From assembly GCA_038380435.1 (NCBI GenBank), contig JAWZYU010000007.1:29553001-29617000 (forward strand): DNA of 64,000 bases, in the 5' to 3' direction. Below are positions 42,504 to 54,965 of the stretch, one piece after another (position 1 is the first letter of the stretch; the number at the start of each line of letters is the position of its first letter). Under the pieces are notes generated by a model that saw only the letters and a program-made list of their open reading frames with translations, had not been told where the DNA came from and made no database searches. The DNA is from Ryuthela nishihirai (Eukaryota; Arthropoda; Arachnida; Araneae; Heptathelidae). A program made the position numbers and the translations under genes.

Positions 42504-43687
42504 TTTCTTACTCAGTACTGAACAAAAAAAACTGTCACCAATAGTACACAAATCTACTGAAATATTTTTTAATAAAAATTAGCTTTTTTTAAAAATAATA
42601 ATGATTTGCCTTTATTTTTCTCCCGTAACTGTTTTAGTACAAAATCAAGTCCCACGAAGCTGAAAGGCTTGTTCGCAGGAATCCAAATACAGTATACAAT
42701 AAACAGTTATAATTTTATAAAAAAATAAACTCAGTATTATATTTAAATGTTATCACAGAGTTTTAAATATTTTCCGGGAGCCATGTGTTGAAATTTTTTT
42801 AAACTTCTCTACGTTTTTAAAATTAAATAACTCCTTAGGTCTCTGTTGAACACAAAAGGAATTTCATATTTTTTTTCATAATTTTTTTAATGCGGTAATT
42901 TGTATTTAACTTTAGATTTATATCTCGTATTTTTATTACGATTAATCTTGAATTTATAGGTATTATCAAAATAATATCTAAGTATTAATTTATATTTATA
43001 AGTTGACTGATAGACTATACATTTATGAATATATTTCCTATCTTCATATTGAAGAGTTTATTTTTTGTGTTGGTTGGTGCATTGTCTAACAATTGTGTTT
43101 TTAATGTTTCTTTTTTTAGCAATATGTGAGCAGTATGTTTTACAATAAATAGTTAAGCCATAGCTTATGACTGATTCTGCAATTGCTTGATAAATCATTT
43201 AACAGATAAAGGTGAGATAGGACGGATTCTGGACAAAATTATACAGCAGTATCTTAACTTGCCACAAATACAATCAAATAACTGAAAAAAAGTTTGCCCT
43301 TTGTTTTTTGTATCAAGGTCTTGCCTTGTTCGAAGCCTCGTACTTCCCAAAATCGATCTGGTATTTAGAGATAACAACAGTGGTCATGAAAGACAATGTT
43401 GAAGAGACTCCATTGAACATCGAAGAAGGGAAAAATCGAGAGTCACTCGGAAGTCGGGACCGTTGCGACGTCACTGGCCGGAAACATAAGATAGGAGGAT
43501 GTAGAGAGAGTTGAAGCATTCGGGAGTGGTGATGCTGCTCTTCTTTCTTCTGTAATCAAGCATGTGGTCAGTGCACGGCATTTGCTCTCGCATCAATGCT
43601 GAGGCTTTCTTGTCCGCTCTGTGTAGAGAAAGTGGAGAAAGGATAGGGTTAAAAGGAGAGGATAATAAATGCACAGTCTACCACATT
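42504..43687. other. No gene seen
   Basis: Very AT-rich to about 43200, then short frames on both strands (43308-43514 and 43313-43519). No recognised domain. Confidence 0.5.
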
Positions 43688-44068
43688 TGGGTTGGCTTGT
43701 TTTATCTCTGAGTGGCCCTTCTGTGCACATAATGGGCTAAATGGCCAAGTAACAACAACGCCAAGGGCTCTGAGAAACTTTGGGGAAGGAGACCCACCGG
43801 ACCGCTGTTAGGAGACAGATGGTAACTTTCTGCCAATGCCATCCGGCATGTTTTTAAAAGTACACAGGGTATGGCTCTCCTGAACACGGGATCACGGCTT
43901 GAAGTCTCATCCAGTAGAGAACGGGGGCCAAGACCATTGGTGTCCCCTTTCTCACCGAGGGCAGGATGAGGGTTAGCGGAGATAATTCTCAACGCAGGCG
44001 CAGTTGAGACACAAACCTGAAAACATCAAATTACGAGCCTGGTGCGCAACTTACTGCGCAAACCTTCA
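43688..44068 (-). mobile_element. SINE-A copy, old, nearly full length
   Basis: 'gggttggcttgttttatctc' through the body to 'attacgagcctggtgcgc'. Diverged throughout. Confidence 0.82.
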
Positions 44069-44360
44069 CCTCACTTCATTTGAGATTATCGTTTTATGTT
44101 TCTCAAACTGATCTCCTCCAAGAATGCATTGGGGACCTCAAAGATCTGCATAATGTTAAAATACTGTTCCCTTTTTTTTATCTCGTTTTCAAAAAAAAGA
44201 GATAATATTTTCATTTGTCTGTAGATTTCCAACTTTTTTGTTTTTAAAGATAATTTGAAAATTAATTTTTATTTAGAGATCGCAATGCAGGGATAGTAAT
44301 AACTTGAATATGGCAACAGAGAATTATTACCCGGGCGCCCTACCGACTAAGCCACTTGTA

Positions 44361-44572
44361 CAGTCGTTCAAAAATATCCGAACACTATGGTTGATTACAG
44401 AATTCAGAAAAAATATCTGGCAACGATTTTTTTAGAAATTAGTAATCTGGCAACCTTCGTGTCACGTGACACGAAGGTTGCCAGATCACTAATTTCTAAA
44501 AAAATCGTTGCCAGATATTTTTTCTGAATTCTGTAATCAACCATAGTGTTCGGATATTTTTTTGAGCGACTG
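44361..44572. mobile_element. Fold-back element FB, minimal palindromic copy (212 bp)
   Basis: The two halves are near-perfect inverted copies of each other (about 106 bp arms with a few mismatches), meeting at gtgtcacgtgacac around 44466. The ends are cagtcgttcaaa and ttgagcgactg, with TA at 44359-44360 and 44573-44574. It lacks the central module array of the longer copies. Confidence 0.9.
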
Positions 44573-44574
44573 TA

Positions 44575-46459
44575 CCACATGAATGGATCTCTCTAGCTAC
44601 CTTTTCTATCAGTTATTGTTTCTGCCCTTATTTTGGTAATAATAACAAAGAAAGTTCTCGAGGATGACATTTAAAAATGGTTGAAAATTAAAGGAATACA
44701 AGCAAGACAAATTTTCGTTTCCATAATATTTTAATACAATTTAAAACTGCATAGACAACAAAAAATTGAAAATTAACTTCTCTATGATGCTGAAATTTTT
44801 GATAATTGAATTAAAAATGCTGAAGAATTAAATTAGTTGCTATTCTGAGTTCATTTTACTAGTTAATATTTCTGAAATTATAACATTCAAAAGATTCATA
44901 GATAAATAACTTCTTAAGTTTCTTTTAATTAACTTTCTGAACCCACTGCTAATTTTAATATTCTTCTCGTGTGATGAATTGCAAACTCTTTCTCTGATAA
45001 AAACTCGGCATGAAATATTTAGTGTTATTAGTAAAAGTAAAAAAATATATTTTCTAAGTTTCGACTACTATGCAGAGAAAAATAATTCTTTTTAATTACT
45101 ATAAAAATCCTCAGAAAAAATCGCACCTATCACAGATATTTATCAAATTTTCTCGGGATTTGATAAATATTCAGAGCGTTGATACTTTGCTTCTACTACA
45201 TTAACATAGAAACGAAAAACATTTTTTTTTGTTAAAAATATACCTTCAGATAAAAAGCGAGCCCATCACAGATGTCCACCAGAAATCCTCTCTGGTAACC
45301 ATAGCAACTCGAATGGCATCAATTAAGTGAGATTAGAGGACAGCACGGATATGAAAGCTGAATCCTCTCCCAAGAGCATTTCTCCTTGACAGAAAAGAGC
45401 ACTGGAGGATGGCGACGTTGGCTTCTGCAAAGAGGAACACATGGCTATGTCTCGTGAAAATCATCACGAAAAAAGATCTGCACTGTATGAGAAACAAGCA
45501 AAATAAGAGAATCTCCGATCAGTGAATGGCCCTACTGAAAATCTTCCAACCCAACTTCACCGTTATCCACAATATCAATGGGAGCGAATACTACGCGAAT
45601 TTACCGGTTCATGCACCAATGCAGCCACAGGAGTACTAACCACCCCACATTTTTTTTTTCTTGCTATATTTTCCACGTGGGCGAGTCTCTTTTGTTAAAA
45701 AAAGCACTTGATGACCCCGGATCCCCCTCTTATCCTCGTGAATCGGTTCTTATCCATTCGAGCATTCATTACTGAGTAAAGAGATCTCCAACACCAAAGG
45801 TTGATGACAATAGCTGGGGTCTGGGCAACCGACCGCTTGCCATCGCCTCGTCTGTTGAATGATAGAATGAAGTGAAACAGATCGACAGAATCAATCGAAA
45901 AAAAAAAATCTCAAATATTTTCCGTTTCTGTTTTTCCGACTTTCGCTGAATTCTATCTACTCAGAAATTATTTTCGGATTTCTTCAAACACTTCTGGCAA
46001 TGAGTAACAAATAAGTTGAAATTTCACATGAAAGATATGATGTCACTTTAAACATTGATATCAAATTTAGAGGACAAATTGTTTCTAATCGGGTGGGATA
46101 TATCAGGAGTTGTCTTTTTTGTCATATGCCATTCGGTTCAAGATAGTTTTTCCTCTAAATCTGATATCGATGTAAAGAATGATTTTATACTTTTTAACTG
46201 AAGAGACATCGAGAAGTTTAAGTAAGAAATTTCACTTCAGGAATTTATTAAGTGAGAACTTTTAACAACTGTGTGAATTTTTGATGAAAAATGAATTTTT
46301 TAAATACGATAACTGAATGCTTTCCATTCCATATGTTTAACCAGTGTCTTAGGATTAAGTGATTCAATTTTGTGAATAATATTGAGATTGGACAAAAGTG
46401 TCATTCAGCGGTGTTTTGTGAAGGAATTGAGCGAGGTTTTTCTCGTAACCGATTTGACA
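44575..46459. other. No gene seen
   Basis: Mostly AT-rich. The 65-codon frame at 45578-45775 has no domain. No repeat family recognised. Confidence 0.5.
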
Positions 46460-46461
46460 TA

Positions 46462-46808
46462 CGAGGGTAAATCAAAAAGTAAGTCTCCCTATTTAACTTC
46501 TGAAGAGGGCAGGTAATTACACCGAAGACAATATATGAGAAATGTCCCACATACGTGTGTTATTTTTCCATAGTCATCAGACTTGTTTAGACATTTGTCG
46601 TAATGGTCAATCGACTTATCTTAAGCCCTGCCAATAGAAGAATGCATCCTAATTCTGAAGTCACTTTGTGACTTCCTCTTTGATGGCATCATCCTGGGAG
46701 ATGCTTCTTCAGCTTCCCAAACAAATGAAAATCTGACGGCACCAGATCTGAACTGTATTGTGGGTGGTAAACAGTTCCCCATCTCCGCACATGTGGATAT
46801 CCTCATCT
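46462..46808 (-). pseudogene. mariner transposase relic, C-terminal part and end
   Basis: Read on the minus strand, it contains HPQYSSDLVPSDFHLF, the mariner motif around the last catalytic Asp, followed by a GKLKKHL segment, a stop, and shifted frames continuing to a DKCLN motif. The terminus 'cgagggtaaatcaaaaagta' lies at 46462 after TA (46460-46461), as at mariner ends. The N-terminal two thirds and the other terminus are missing. Clearly non-functional. Confidence 0.85.
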
Positions 46809-46903
46809 ACTAGTCACGTAATCACTTTCAAACGCACAGCAACAATTCCTCACATGTTTTAATAACAGTACATCTGAGCCTAATACCCAGCCACAACCGT
46901 ATA

Positions 46904-47626
46904 CAGTCACTTAAAAAAGTGTCCGAAACTATGGTTGATTACAGAATTTAGAAAAAATAACTGGCAACGATTTTTTTAGAAATTTGTCATCTGGCAACCT
47001 TCGTGTACTGTACACGGAGGTTGCCAGATCACTCATTTATAAAAAAAATCGTTGCCAGATATTTTTTCTGAATTCTGTAGATAATGCGTATGAATATATA
47101 ATGCAATGAATATGGAGCGTGTGCAGTTACCGTTCACAGCAAACTGGAGCGGTTGCGGTTAATATTCACAGCACATTGGATCGTGTGAGCTCACAAAGAC
47201 CTGGATCGTGTGGGCTCACTCACGGAAATATTGAGCTTGTGCAGTTACCGTTCACAGCAAACTGGAGCGGTTGCGGTTAATGTTCACAGCAAACTGGAGC
47301 GGTTGCGGTTAATGTTCACAGCACATTGGATCGTGTGAGCTCACAAAGACCTGGATCGGGTGGGCTCACTCACGGAAATATTGAGCATGTGCAGTTACGG
47401 TTCACAGCAAACTGGAGCGTGTGCAGTAACTGCACACGCTCCAGTTTGCTGTGAACGGTAACTGGAACGTGTACAGTTGCTGTACACGCTCCAGATATTT
47501 TTCCTGAATTCTGTAATCACGTGACACGAAGGTTGCCAGATCACTAATTCTAAAAAAATCGTTGCCAGATATTTTTCCTGAATTCTGTAATCAACCATAG
47601 TATTCGGATACTTTTTTGAGCGACTG
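46904..47626. mobile_element. Fold-back element FB, copy 5 (723 bp), TA-flanked, reverse order
   Basis: TA flanks at 46902-46903 and 47627-47628. The module order is the reverse complement of copies 1 and 2: a doubled arm first, then ggagcggttgcgg, ggatcgtgtg and ggagcgtgtgc modules, then the palindrome and outer arm ending 'ttgagcgactg'. The central modules are repeated more times than in the other copies. Confidence 0.85.
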
Positions 47627-47639
47627 TACAGTGGTGGGC

Positions 47640-48080
47640 AGATGTTAAGACCTTTTTTATCTCAATACGGAATTAACTTCGATCTTTTTTTATGGTAAAA
47701 TGTGACTGAAGAAAAATTAAAGATCTCAATCAAATCTATATAGATCTCGATTTTCATCAGTTATAGCTGATATTTAAAGAGTTATGGAAGTTGAAATATT
47801 TAACATTAGTAATGCACTGTTATGGAACTCATACCATATTGGCGAATATTGAAAGAATAACTGACACGAACATCTAACACATATACTTATTTTATTAAAC
47901 GTCCCGAAACAATACTTATTGTTTAAATTTTAAATAACTTTTTGGGGTGAAATCTCATGATTGGCATTGCTATTGTTACAAACCAAACTTCCGAAATCTC
48001 TTTAAATATTTAACGGATGTTACTGTCATATGAGATTTTGATAGTTTGACTGAGATCGTTAATATATCTTCACACATTTC
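47640..48080. repeat. Possible diverged relative of the 6.4 kb MITE interior
   Basis: 'gatctcaatcaaatctatat', 'gatctcgatttt' and 'aaagagttatggaa' follow the same order as inside the MITE at 6418-6677. A complement of 'tgggaaat' and 'cgatctca' blocks lies at 48045-48090. Ends not recognised. Confidence 0.4.
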
Positions 48081-49542
48081 CCAATAAACGGCTTATTCAA
48101 GAAGTTGCAGAATTTCGAAGTTAGTTTCCTTTGGCATAAAAAGGGGTTATAACAACTTTTATCTCCCAGTGTATCATAACGTAATACAAGATGAAACAAA
48201 AGGGAAACTTATTTTTGAAAATACGCTTAAAAATGTTTTTAATTAATAAATAAAAATAAAATCCGAAAAAAATGCTTCCCCCCAAAAAGAAAGAAAATGC
48301 AAAAAAAAATCGATATTTCATTTCGTTAAGAAAAAAACATTATTTTTGGTACACATACATCTTAAATTAATGTTTTGATCAATTTTTCGAGAGGGCGAAG
48401 AAGATCTTCCCTTTCCCCCTCCACTGCTGACCCCCATGCCTATCACTGTAATCCCAGTCCTCATTTATTTCATAACAACTTGCAAAAACACATCGTCCAT
48501 TCATCGAAAGTTAAACATTACTTCTCAGAATGCAACAAAAATTCCTTTCTTTCCGCGATTCACTTCGAAATTTGGATTTCTCTCTCAGAAGGAGACTATC
48601 AGAAGCAGTGGCAATGCGCTGACCACGTGACACCTCTTGAGCGTCTTCTCTCTGCTCCTCCTTCTGTGCACATCAAAGTGGTGTGCACTGGAGTGGACCA
48701 GCGATGACCCATTTATTTCCAGGGCCTATTAATCCCTGCTTTTGTTCTCCCTCAGCCGCAGGGAGGCGCTGTCAGACGTGAAGGGCTGATTAAGGAAGAC
48801 TCTCTCTCCTCTTCCCCGTATCACTCCATCCTCTCTTCCGGTTTGCACGCTCGGGAAGCAGAAGGGATTGATACGCACTCGACGTGTCAATGATGAGAGA
48901 ATGAGAAGCTGAAGATGCCTTTCAAAAGGATACAACATGGGAGGTCTACAGCCTCACAGTCTAGTCTTTATTTAAACAAAACCACATCGTATTGAAGCAG
49001 TAGATTCTAACTGTTCTAACGACTGCCTTTCCCTAATTATTGTACAGTCGACTCTCAAATATTCGGAAGCAGATTAACCGTAGTGAAAAATAAAAACAGA
49101 CCTTGCATATGTAACCTTTTGACGTTTTTCTTCAAGCAATTCATGTGATGTTTTGTGTTCCTAAATTGTTTTACTTGTATTTTTTTTATACATTTAGATG
49201 CCGCGTGTAGAACATTAAATGTGTTTTGATATATATTGGATGTAATTTCAGCTTCATGAGTTTACATTAAATCCATTTTGTACCACGTTTTTGACTAGTT
49301 TTGTTCTAACCGTGATCTCCTTCCTCTCCATTAACCCGGTAATCGAGAGTGGATTCTTATATCCCCCTTTTAAAGCATTGATGTGCAATCCTGATAGTTA
49401 ATTGAAATGAGGTTTCATATTCTGTTGTGTCTTTGGTCATTTGCGTTTGTGTGTTTTGTGTTCTTTGTGGGGTGTATTCCGCTCTTGGTGTGAAACACAA
49501 GCGCATTTATCACGTTCCTGCTTATAGGAGATAAACATATAC
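48081..49542. other. No gene seen
   Basis: Short frames at 48375-48707 (plus, 110 codons) and 48729-48938 (minus) lie in a moderately CpG-containing stretch, but no domain is recognised. Confidence 0.45.
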
Positions 49543-49553
49543 ACTAGATTACA

Positions 49554-49923
49554 GGGACGGGGGTGGCAGTCGGTAGCGCGCCAGGCTCGTAATCTGTAGT
49601 TCCCAGGTTCGAGTCCCAGCTGGGCCAGCTTTGAGATTTATCTCCGCAAAATTCCCCGCCCCGCCCACGGTCAGTAGGGGACACCGATGGGCTTGGAAAG
49701 GCCGCCGTCCGTCGGATGGGACGTTAAGCCGTGGCCCCGTGTGCGGGAGAGCCATACCCTGTGCACGTTAAAGAACACGCTGGATGGCCTTGACGGGAGG
49801 CTACTATCTGTCTCCCAACAGCTGTTCCAATGGGTCCCCTCCTCCAACCTTCTCTGAGACTCCGGGGTCCATTTAGCCCATGGTGTGCAAAAAAGTGCCG
49901 CTCAGAGGTGAATACCCAACCCA
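49554..49923 (+). mobile_element. SINE-A, nearly full length, 11 bp TSD
   Basis: Complete apart from small gaps (A box reads gtggcagtcgg; a piece is lost before 'tttagcccatgg'). The target-site duplication actagattaca is perfect at 49543-49553 and 49924-49934. Confidence 0.94.
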
Positions 49924-49934
49924 ACTAGATTACA

Positions 49935-50666
49935 AAAAATAGCAGGACACATCGATGCTGTGTGTGAATGGAAAGCCTATTTCAAAGCTCCCAAACTTTA
50001 AAGCTTTTTACGGGAAAATGTCACTGGAGATAAATTGAAGCACTTACTCAAATCTCTCTAAATCTCAGTTTTCAACACTATTTGCTTAATATTTGAAGAT
50101 CAATTGAAGCTGGAGCATTCCATAGCAGATCGCCGATGTCATACTCTTCCTAAGCATTTTTTCCCCAAATGATGAAAACTAAAAACATCGTTACACAGTA
50201 TTTTTGTTATAATGTTGTGTTTTATCTTTTTGAAGAAATTTCTCACGAGTAGCAAAGTTAATGTTAAATATTTCATTTTCAATAATTATTTAAATATTAA
50301 GCGACTATTGAGGGAAAATAGATATTGAAGATCTCACTCAAATCTCTTTTTTTTCGGTAACATTTTTTCTTGAAAAACTTATTTTCAAGTTTTTTTAAAA
50401 ACACAAAGTAATTAAACAAGTTGACTTTCCCTCTCGTGTGATGCGACAACTGAAATTTTATTATTTAAGAACTAAACGTTTAAGATTTACTTATTGTTAG
50501 GTTAATACAATAGCAATTCAAAACTTACTTGAAAGTTGGAAGAATAATGAGTTTCAAATTTGTTTTAAGGTTTCGAATAAATTTTATTTTATTTATTAGT
50601 TGCCTTTTTAAAATTTTAAAAAAACATCACGCCATGCCTTACTTTTAGCAAACGAATTGATGGTTT
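49935..50666. other. No gene seen
   Basis: AT-rich. 'ggagataaattgaagcac' to 'tttgaagatcaattgaagc' near 50027-50110 weakly resembles the 6.4 kb MITE interior. Confidence 0.45.
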
Positions 50667-50677
50667 CATCGCAGGAA

Positions 50678-51071
50678 GGGGCGGGGGTGGCTCAGTCGGT
50701 AGCGCGCCAGGCTCGTAATCTGTAGTTCCCAGGTTCGAGTCCCAGCTGGGTCAGCGTTGAGATTTATCTCCGAAAAATTCCCCGCCCTGCCCACGGTCAG
50801 TAGGGGACACCGACGGGCTTGTAAAGGCCGCCGTCCGTCGGATGGGACGTTAAGTCGTGGCCCCGTGTGCGGGAGAGCCATACCCTGTGCACGTTAAAGA
50901 ACACGCTGGATGGCCTTGACGGGAGGCTACCATCTGTCTCCCAACAGCTGTTCCAGTGGGTCCCCTCCCCCAACCTTCTCTGAGCCTTCGGGGTCCATGT
51001 GACCTGGCCATTTAGCCCATGGTGTGCAAAAAAGTGCCTCTCAGAGGTGAAACAACCCAAACAACCCAACC
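50678..51071 (+). mobile_element. SINE-A, full length, 11 bp TSD
   Basis: Head, body and a slightly longer CCCAA/ACAACCC tail. The target-site duplication catcgcaggaa is perfect at 50667-50677 and 51072-51082. Confidence 0.95.
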
Positions 51072-51082
51072 CATCGCAGGAA

Positions 51083-52560
51083 ATCGATTGGCAATATTTC
51101 GGATTCCATTAAAAGAATTGCCAAGGCATTTATTAAAATGTCTCCTATCATTTTTAAAAATCGAAATTTGAATTTTTGATAGTATAACAAAATGGTGATT
51201 GACAGCGATGTTTTGTCCTTCTTAATCTCATGGAGGTTGTAGAAAGCAATTTTCTCCTTTTTTTATCTTTTAAGAGATAAATGAAATTTTTTCTTGCATA
51301 GGTAAAAATGATACTAATAAAATAAATAATTTTTTTCATTATGCTTTCAGTCTATTAAACGATGTTCAGTCAAGTTAATATTCAAACTTTGATAATTTTT
51401 TTGACATTTTCTCTCATTAATGAATCGCTTTAATTATTTACTATGATGTTATATACAATTCCATTATTTACCCTCATCTACATTATTGCATTTTAAAATG
51501 AGCATTTTATATGGTGTTTTTTTAAATAGAGAGAATATTTTAAAAATATGTTTAGGAGAGGTGAATTTGATTTTTTCAAAAGATTTAAACATAGATAATT
51601 AATAGGAAAATATAAAAAAAAAAATAATATTATGAGTAAATTCTGAATCATCTCATTAATAATATATACTAAACAATATTTGGGAAAAAACAAAAATTTT
51701 ACAACTTTCAGCTCTTTACAAATTAAAAATAGCATTTTGTTTTGTATTATTATATTTAAAAAAACACCATATTAATTATATATATTAATTTTCAGATCTA
51801 TTAAGCATTTTCGCATCTATTAAACATTGGTGCAAAATGTATCACTAGTTTTTATTTACTTATTAGTTAACTTTTTCTAATATTTACTTATTGATTACCT
51901 ATGTTTTAATCTTTTGAAAAATCAACACCCCCGAAAAAAAGGCATATTTTCAAAATACTCTACTGTTATGTAAAACAAATTATGGACAGGCATCACTAAC
52001 GTTTTAGAGTATCAAGGTTTGGAATAAATTAAGTAATTTAAAAGAAGCAGAAAAGTATTCTGTGCTCAAACGTATTTTGTTAGCGACTTTCTTTTTAAAA
52101 TTCAGTTCAAACATTATTGCAATACAATACATACATAGAATAAATGTACATGTAAGATTCGCAATATGCTATTGCAGTGTATTCAGTGGTGAATTTAAGG
52201 GGAAGGTTTCGGGGTTTAACTCCACCTCACCTCCGAAATGTACACGTTTAAAAACATATTTTACATTTTTACGCTTTTGCAACCTTTAGTAACTCTTAAG
52301 CACTGTTGCAAAATGTACCACTGGTTTTTATTTATTTATTAGTTGCCTTTTTTAATACTGTGTTTACCTATTGATTACCTATTTTTAATTAACCTTTTGA
52401 AAAAAATCAAACTGTAATTCAACATATTGTTCAAAATGCGCAACTGAATGTATTGACAAACACTGTGAGTCTCGGGACTCAAAACGGCCTGTAACAATTT
52501 ATTTACAAACAGTAGCCAGTCATTTTGAATCTAAAATCTTAACAATTATCTGAAATGACA
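51083..52560. other. Very AT-rich, with a diverged direct duplication of about 100 bp
   Basis: 51832-51929 and 52309-52412 share 'gcaaaatgta.cact.gttttt', 'ttattagtt' and 'attgattacctat' in order. A shorter relative is near 50583-50620. No gene is seen; frames at 51493-51735 and 52062-52289 are AT-driven. Confidence 0.5.
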
Positions 52561-54590
52561 TCGAGAACTTAATGCGAAAGTCCCTTTCTAAACTGCCCTT
52601 CCGTCCACCAGGAGGAAAGGCATCCTTACATTCAGCAGGCCAACTGATGCACCCTTACTCTCTTATCCGTCCGGTTCCTGCTCCTTCGTTGCATCCCTTG
52701 TCACACATTATGCAACTTCCATGTTTCTCCTTCCCACAGCCCCCCACTGAACACGATACCCATCTTCATGAATCGTTCCATCTCCGGTGCAACATCCACC
52801 TCACTATAAAGTGCCTTTCTTTCCTCGCTAGCAACACGCGAAAGCACTCGCAAAAGCAGAACCAACCCTCCCTTCACACCCCCAACAGCCACCAACCACA
52901 ACCACCCGTCTTCCACAAAGTCCCGCTCTGACACACACGGCATAATTGTTTCGCGTCCAAGCTATTAGAGGTACTCGCCGCGTCCGCTGCTTCCCCGTCA
53001 TAAAGCGCACTGCTTTCAAAAGGCTGCTCTAATTAATAAAGAGATGTGCTTCCTTCTTGTTGGAAAGATTCACACCAAATGCGTATGTGTGCGTGCACGA
53101 TGCTCTCCGTCTCTCTTCAGACCTCAGGGAGCAAGAGCACACTCTCTCTCCGGCCCAACTCGAAGCCGGAGAATCATCGGAAGAGGCAGCAGAGCCATTG
53201 CCAGTGAAACACAGCTCGCTCGCTCGAGAGAGAGAACGAAGGAGTAAATGACGGGAATGAAGCAGCAACGACGAGACGCTATTACCATTACCCTAATAAT
53301 CAACCAAAACGGGACTTCCTTTCAACCTCGTCCTTTCTTTTTCGCGAGCACTACTCTTTCTCCCTAACAAGTCTTCAGTTCTCACCTCTCGCTTTATAGT
53401 TCGCTAAGATCAAAGCACTATTCTCCCTCCAGGGATTTTTAAATGGAAATGCAAACTCCATTAGGCTTAAAACAGGCGATCCTTACCCGTGATGGTATGG
53501 ATGAGAGTGTACATGTGGCGCGAACTTTGTTTGCTTATTAATGCTTGTTTCTTATTTCTGTGAGGAAGGTTCTGTACTCGGAATATAGGAGAGGCGATGA
53601 GATGGTTAATAGTCACTGTGCTCGTCAGTCAAAGAATTTGAAAAAGATCCAAACCACTCAATGCAATAACAGACTTCGTTATCTTCTTTCACTCCCTCCT
53701 CTCACTCGTCTGCTTTCATTCCCTCTATTCTCCTGTCCGACGATTATCCACCAACATCTGTTTGAAAACCATAGTAATTAGAGGAATTTTAACTGTCATT
53801 ACGACGGCAGAAATAAACATCGGGCCCTTTTCTCGATTTCTAAGTGCAGAATGCAAAGCGTGGCCCTAATTTCTTTAGAGATTTCATTTTCACTTTTTAG
53901 AACATCAGAGAGTCAATATGCGAAATCCGGAAATCGTTCAGCGGCAAATAGGAATGGAACAAAGACTGTTTGCAATACGGGAAGGATTTTGCATCGCTTC
54001 CTCAGAGCTTGTGCGGGGAAAGACATCTTTTAATTAAGGCATAGACTCCGTGATGTTTGCTGATAAATGTTGTCAATGTCCTCGAACATCACTGAGAGCG
54101 TCATTCTGCTGTGAAAGAAAAGTTCGGGGAGAGATTTCTAATAGTCCGGTTTCTACTGGAAGATCAAAGGAAACGACTCTTAAAGGCATAGATTGTCTTT
54201 GAAGGCACCTGCAAGGCAATATTCTAAATTATCCAGAGGAAAAAAAACCCCTCCGATTTACTTAAAAAAAAGCTTTGCATCTCAAACATGATAAACTTCT
54301 AAAAGAGATGCTTCTTGCTGCTACTGATCTAAGAAAAACAGTGATTTAGATCACTATAATAAAAGCCTCTGGGCTATGTTTGCGGTGCAGTAGTTTCAAA
54401 GCGTCCACAAAGTCCCCATTTTGAAAAAAAAATTATAAAAATTGGGATAAAAATAAGTTAATGGGATGCAATGAATACTGTATTTATTCGTGAATTATCC
54501 CCCACTTGCTTCGTCCCACAAATTATTTTTTCAAAACTGAAACTGTGACTAGTATATGAGTTTTTTACTTCTGAATATGTGACGGAGTTG
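52561..54590. other. No supported gene; less AT-rich
   Basis: 52570-53420 is richer in C and CpG than its surroundings and has frames on both strands (52572-52931 plus, 119 codons; 53029-53268 minus). The 119-codon product is rich in Pro, His and Ser with no domain. Promoter or untranslated exon sequence is possible but unproven. Confidence 0.4.
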
Positions 54591-54591
54591 A

Positions 54592-54760
54592 TACAGTCGA
54601 GGCTTGGAGAGACCGCCATCCGTCCGATGCGACGTTAAGTATGACCCAGTGTGCAATAGAGCCATACCCTTCGCAAGTTATCAAGACCAATAAAGGCCAT
54701 TCAAAGTATTCTATATATTAACTTGCACAGGATAGGGCTCTCCTGAACACGAAGCTGTCG
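54592..54760. mobile_element. SINE-A fragments, old, facing each other
   Basis: 54597-54690 follows the plus-strand body ('gaccgccatccgtccgatgc', 'gagccataccctt'), and 54695-54760 follows the minus-strand body ('ggctctcctgaacac'). A decayed inverted pair. Confidence 0.55.
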
Positions 54761-54925
54761 TATCCCTTGGCAAATTTTATCTTATTAACAATTATTCAAT
54801 GATGGGACTATGCTAATGTAAATCTATACATGCGCAGTGACATTTTTCTAATAAATTAATATAAAAAAATTAATAATATTTTTCATTACTTCAGTAAGAT
54901 GAATTCTTTAGGAACCTTCAGGTGA

Positions 54926-54965
54926 CGATGGATACTTTGGAGTCTGCCTAGTGATGGATCATAGG
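54926..54965 (+). repeat. 40 bp sequence repeated inverted at 57786-57825
   Basis: Its core 'gcctagtgatggatcatagg' is exact in both places, and about 34 of 40 bases match overall. Family unknown. Confidence 0.65.

Noticed and set aside
52572..52931. 119-codon frame, Pro/His/Ser-rich
   Set aside because: No domain, no clear start context, overlapping frames on the other strand, and C-rich low-complexity sequence.
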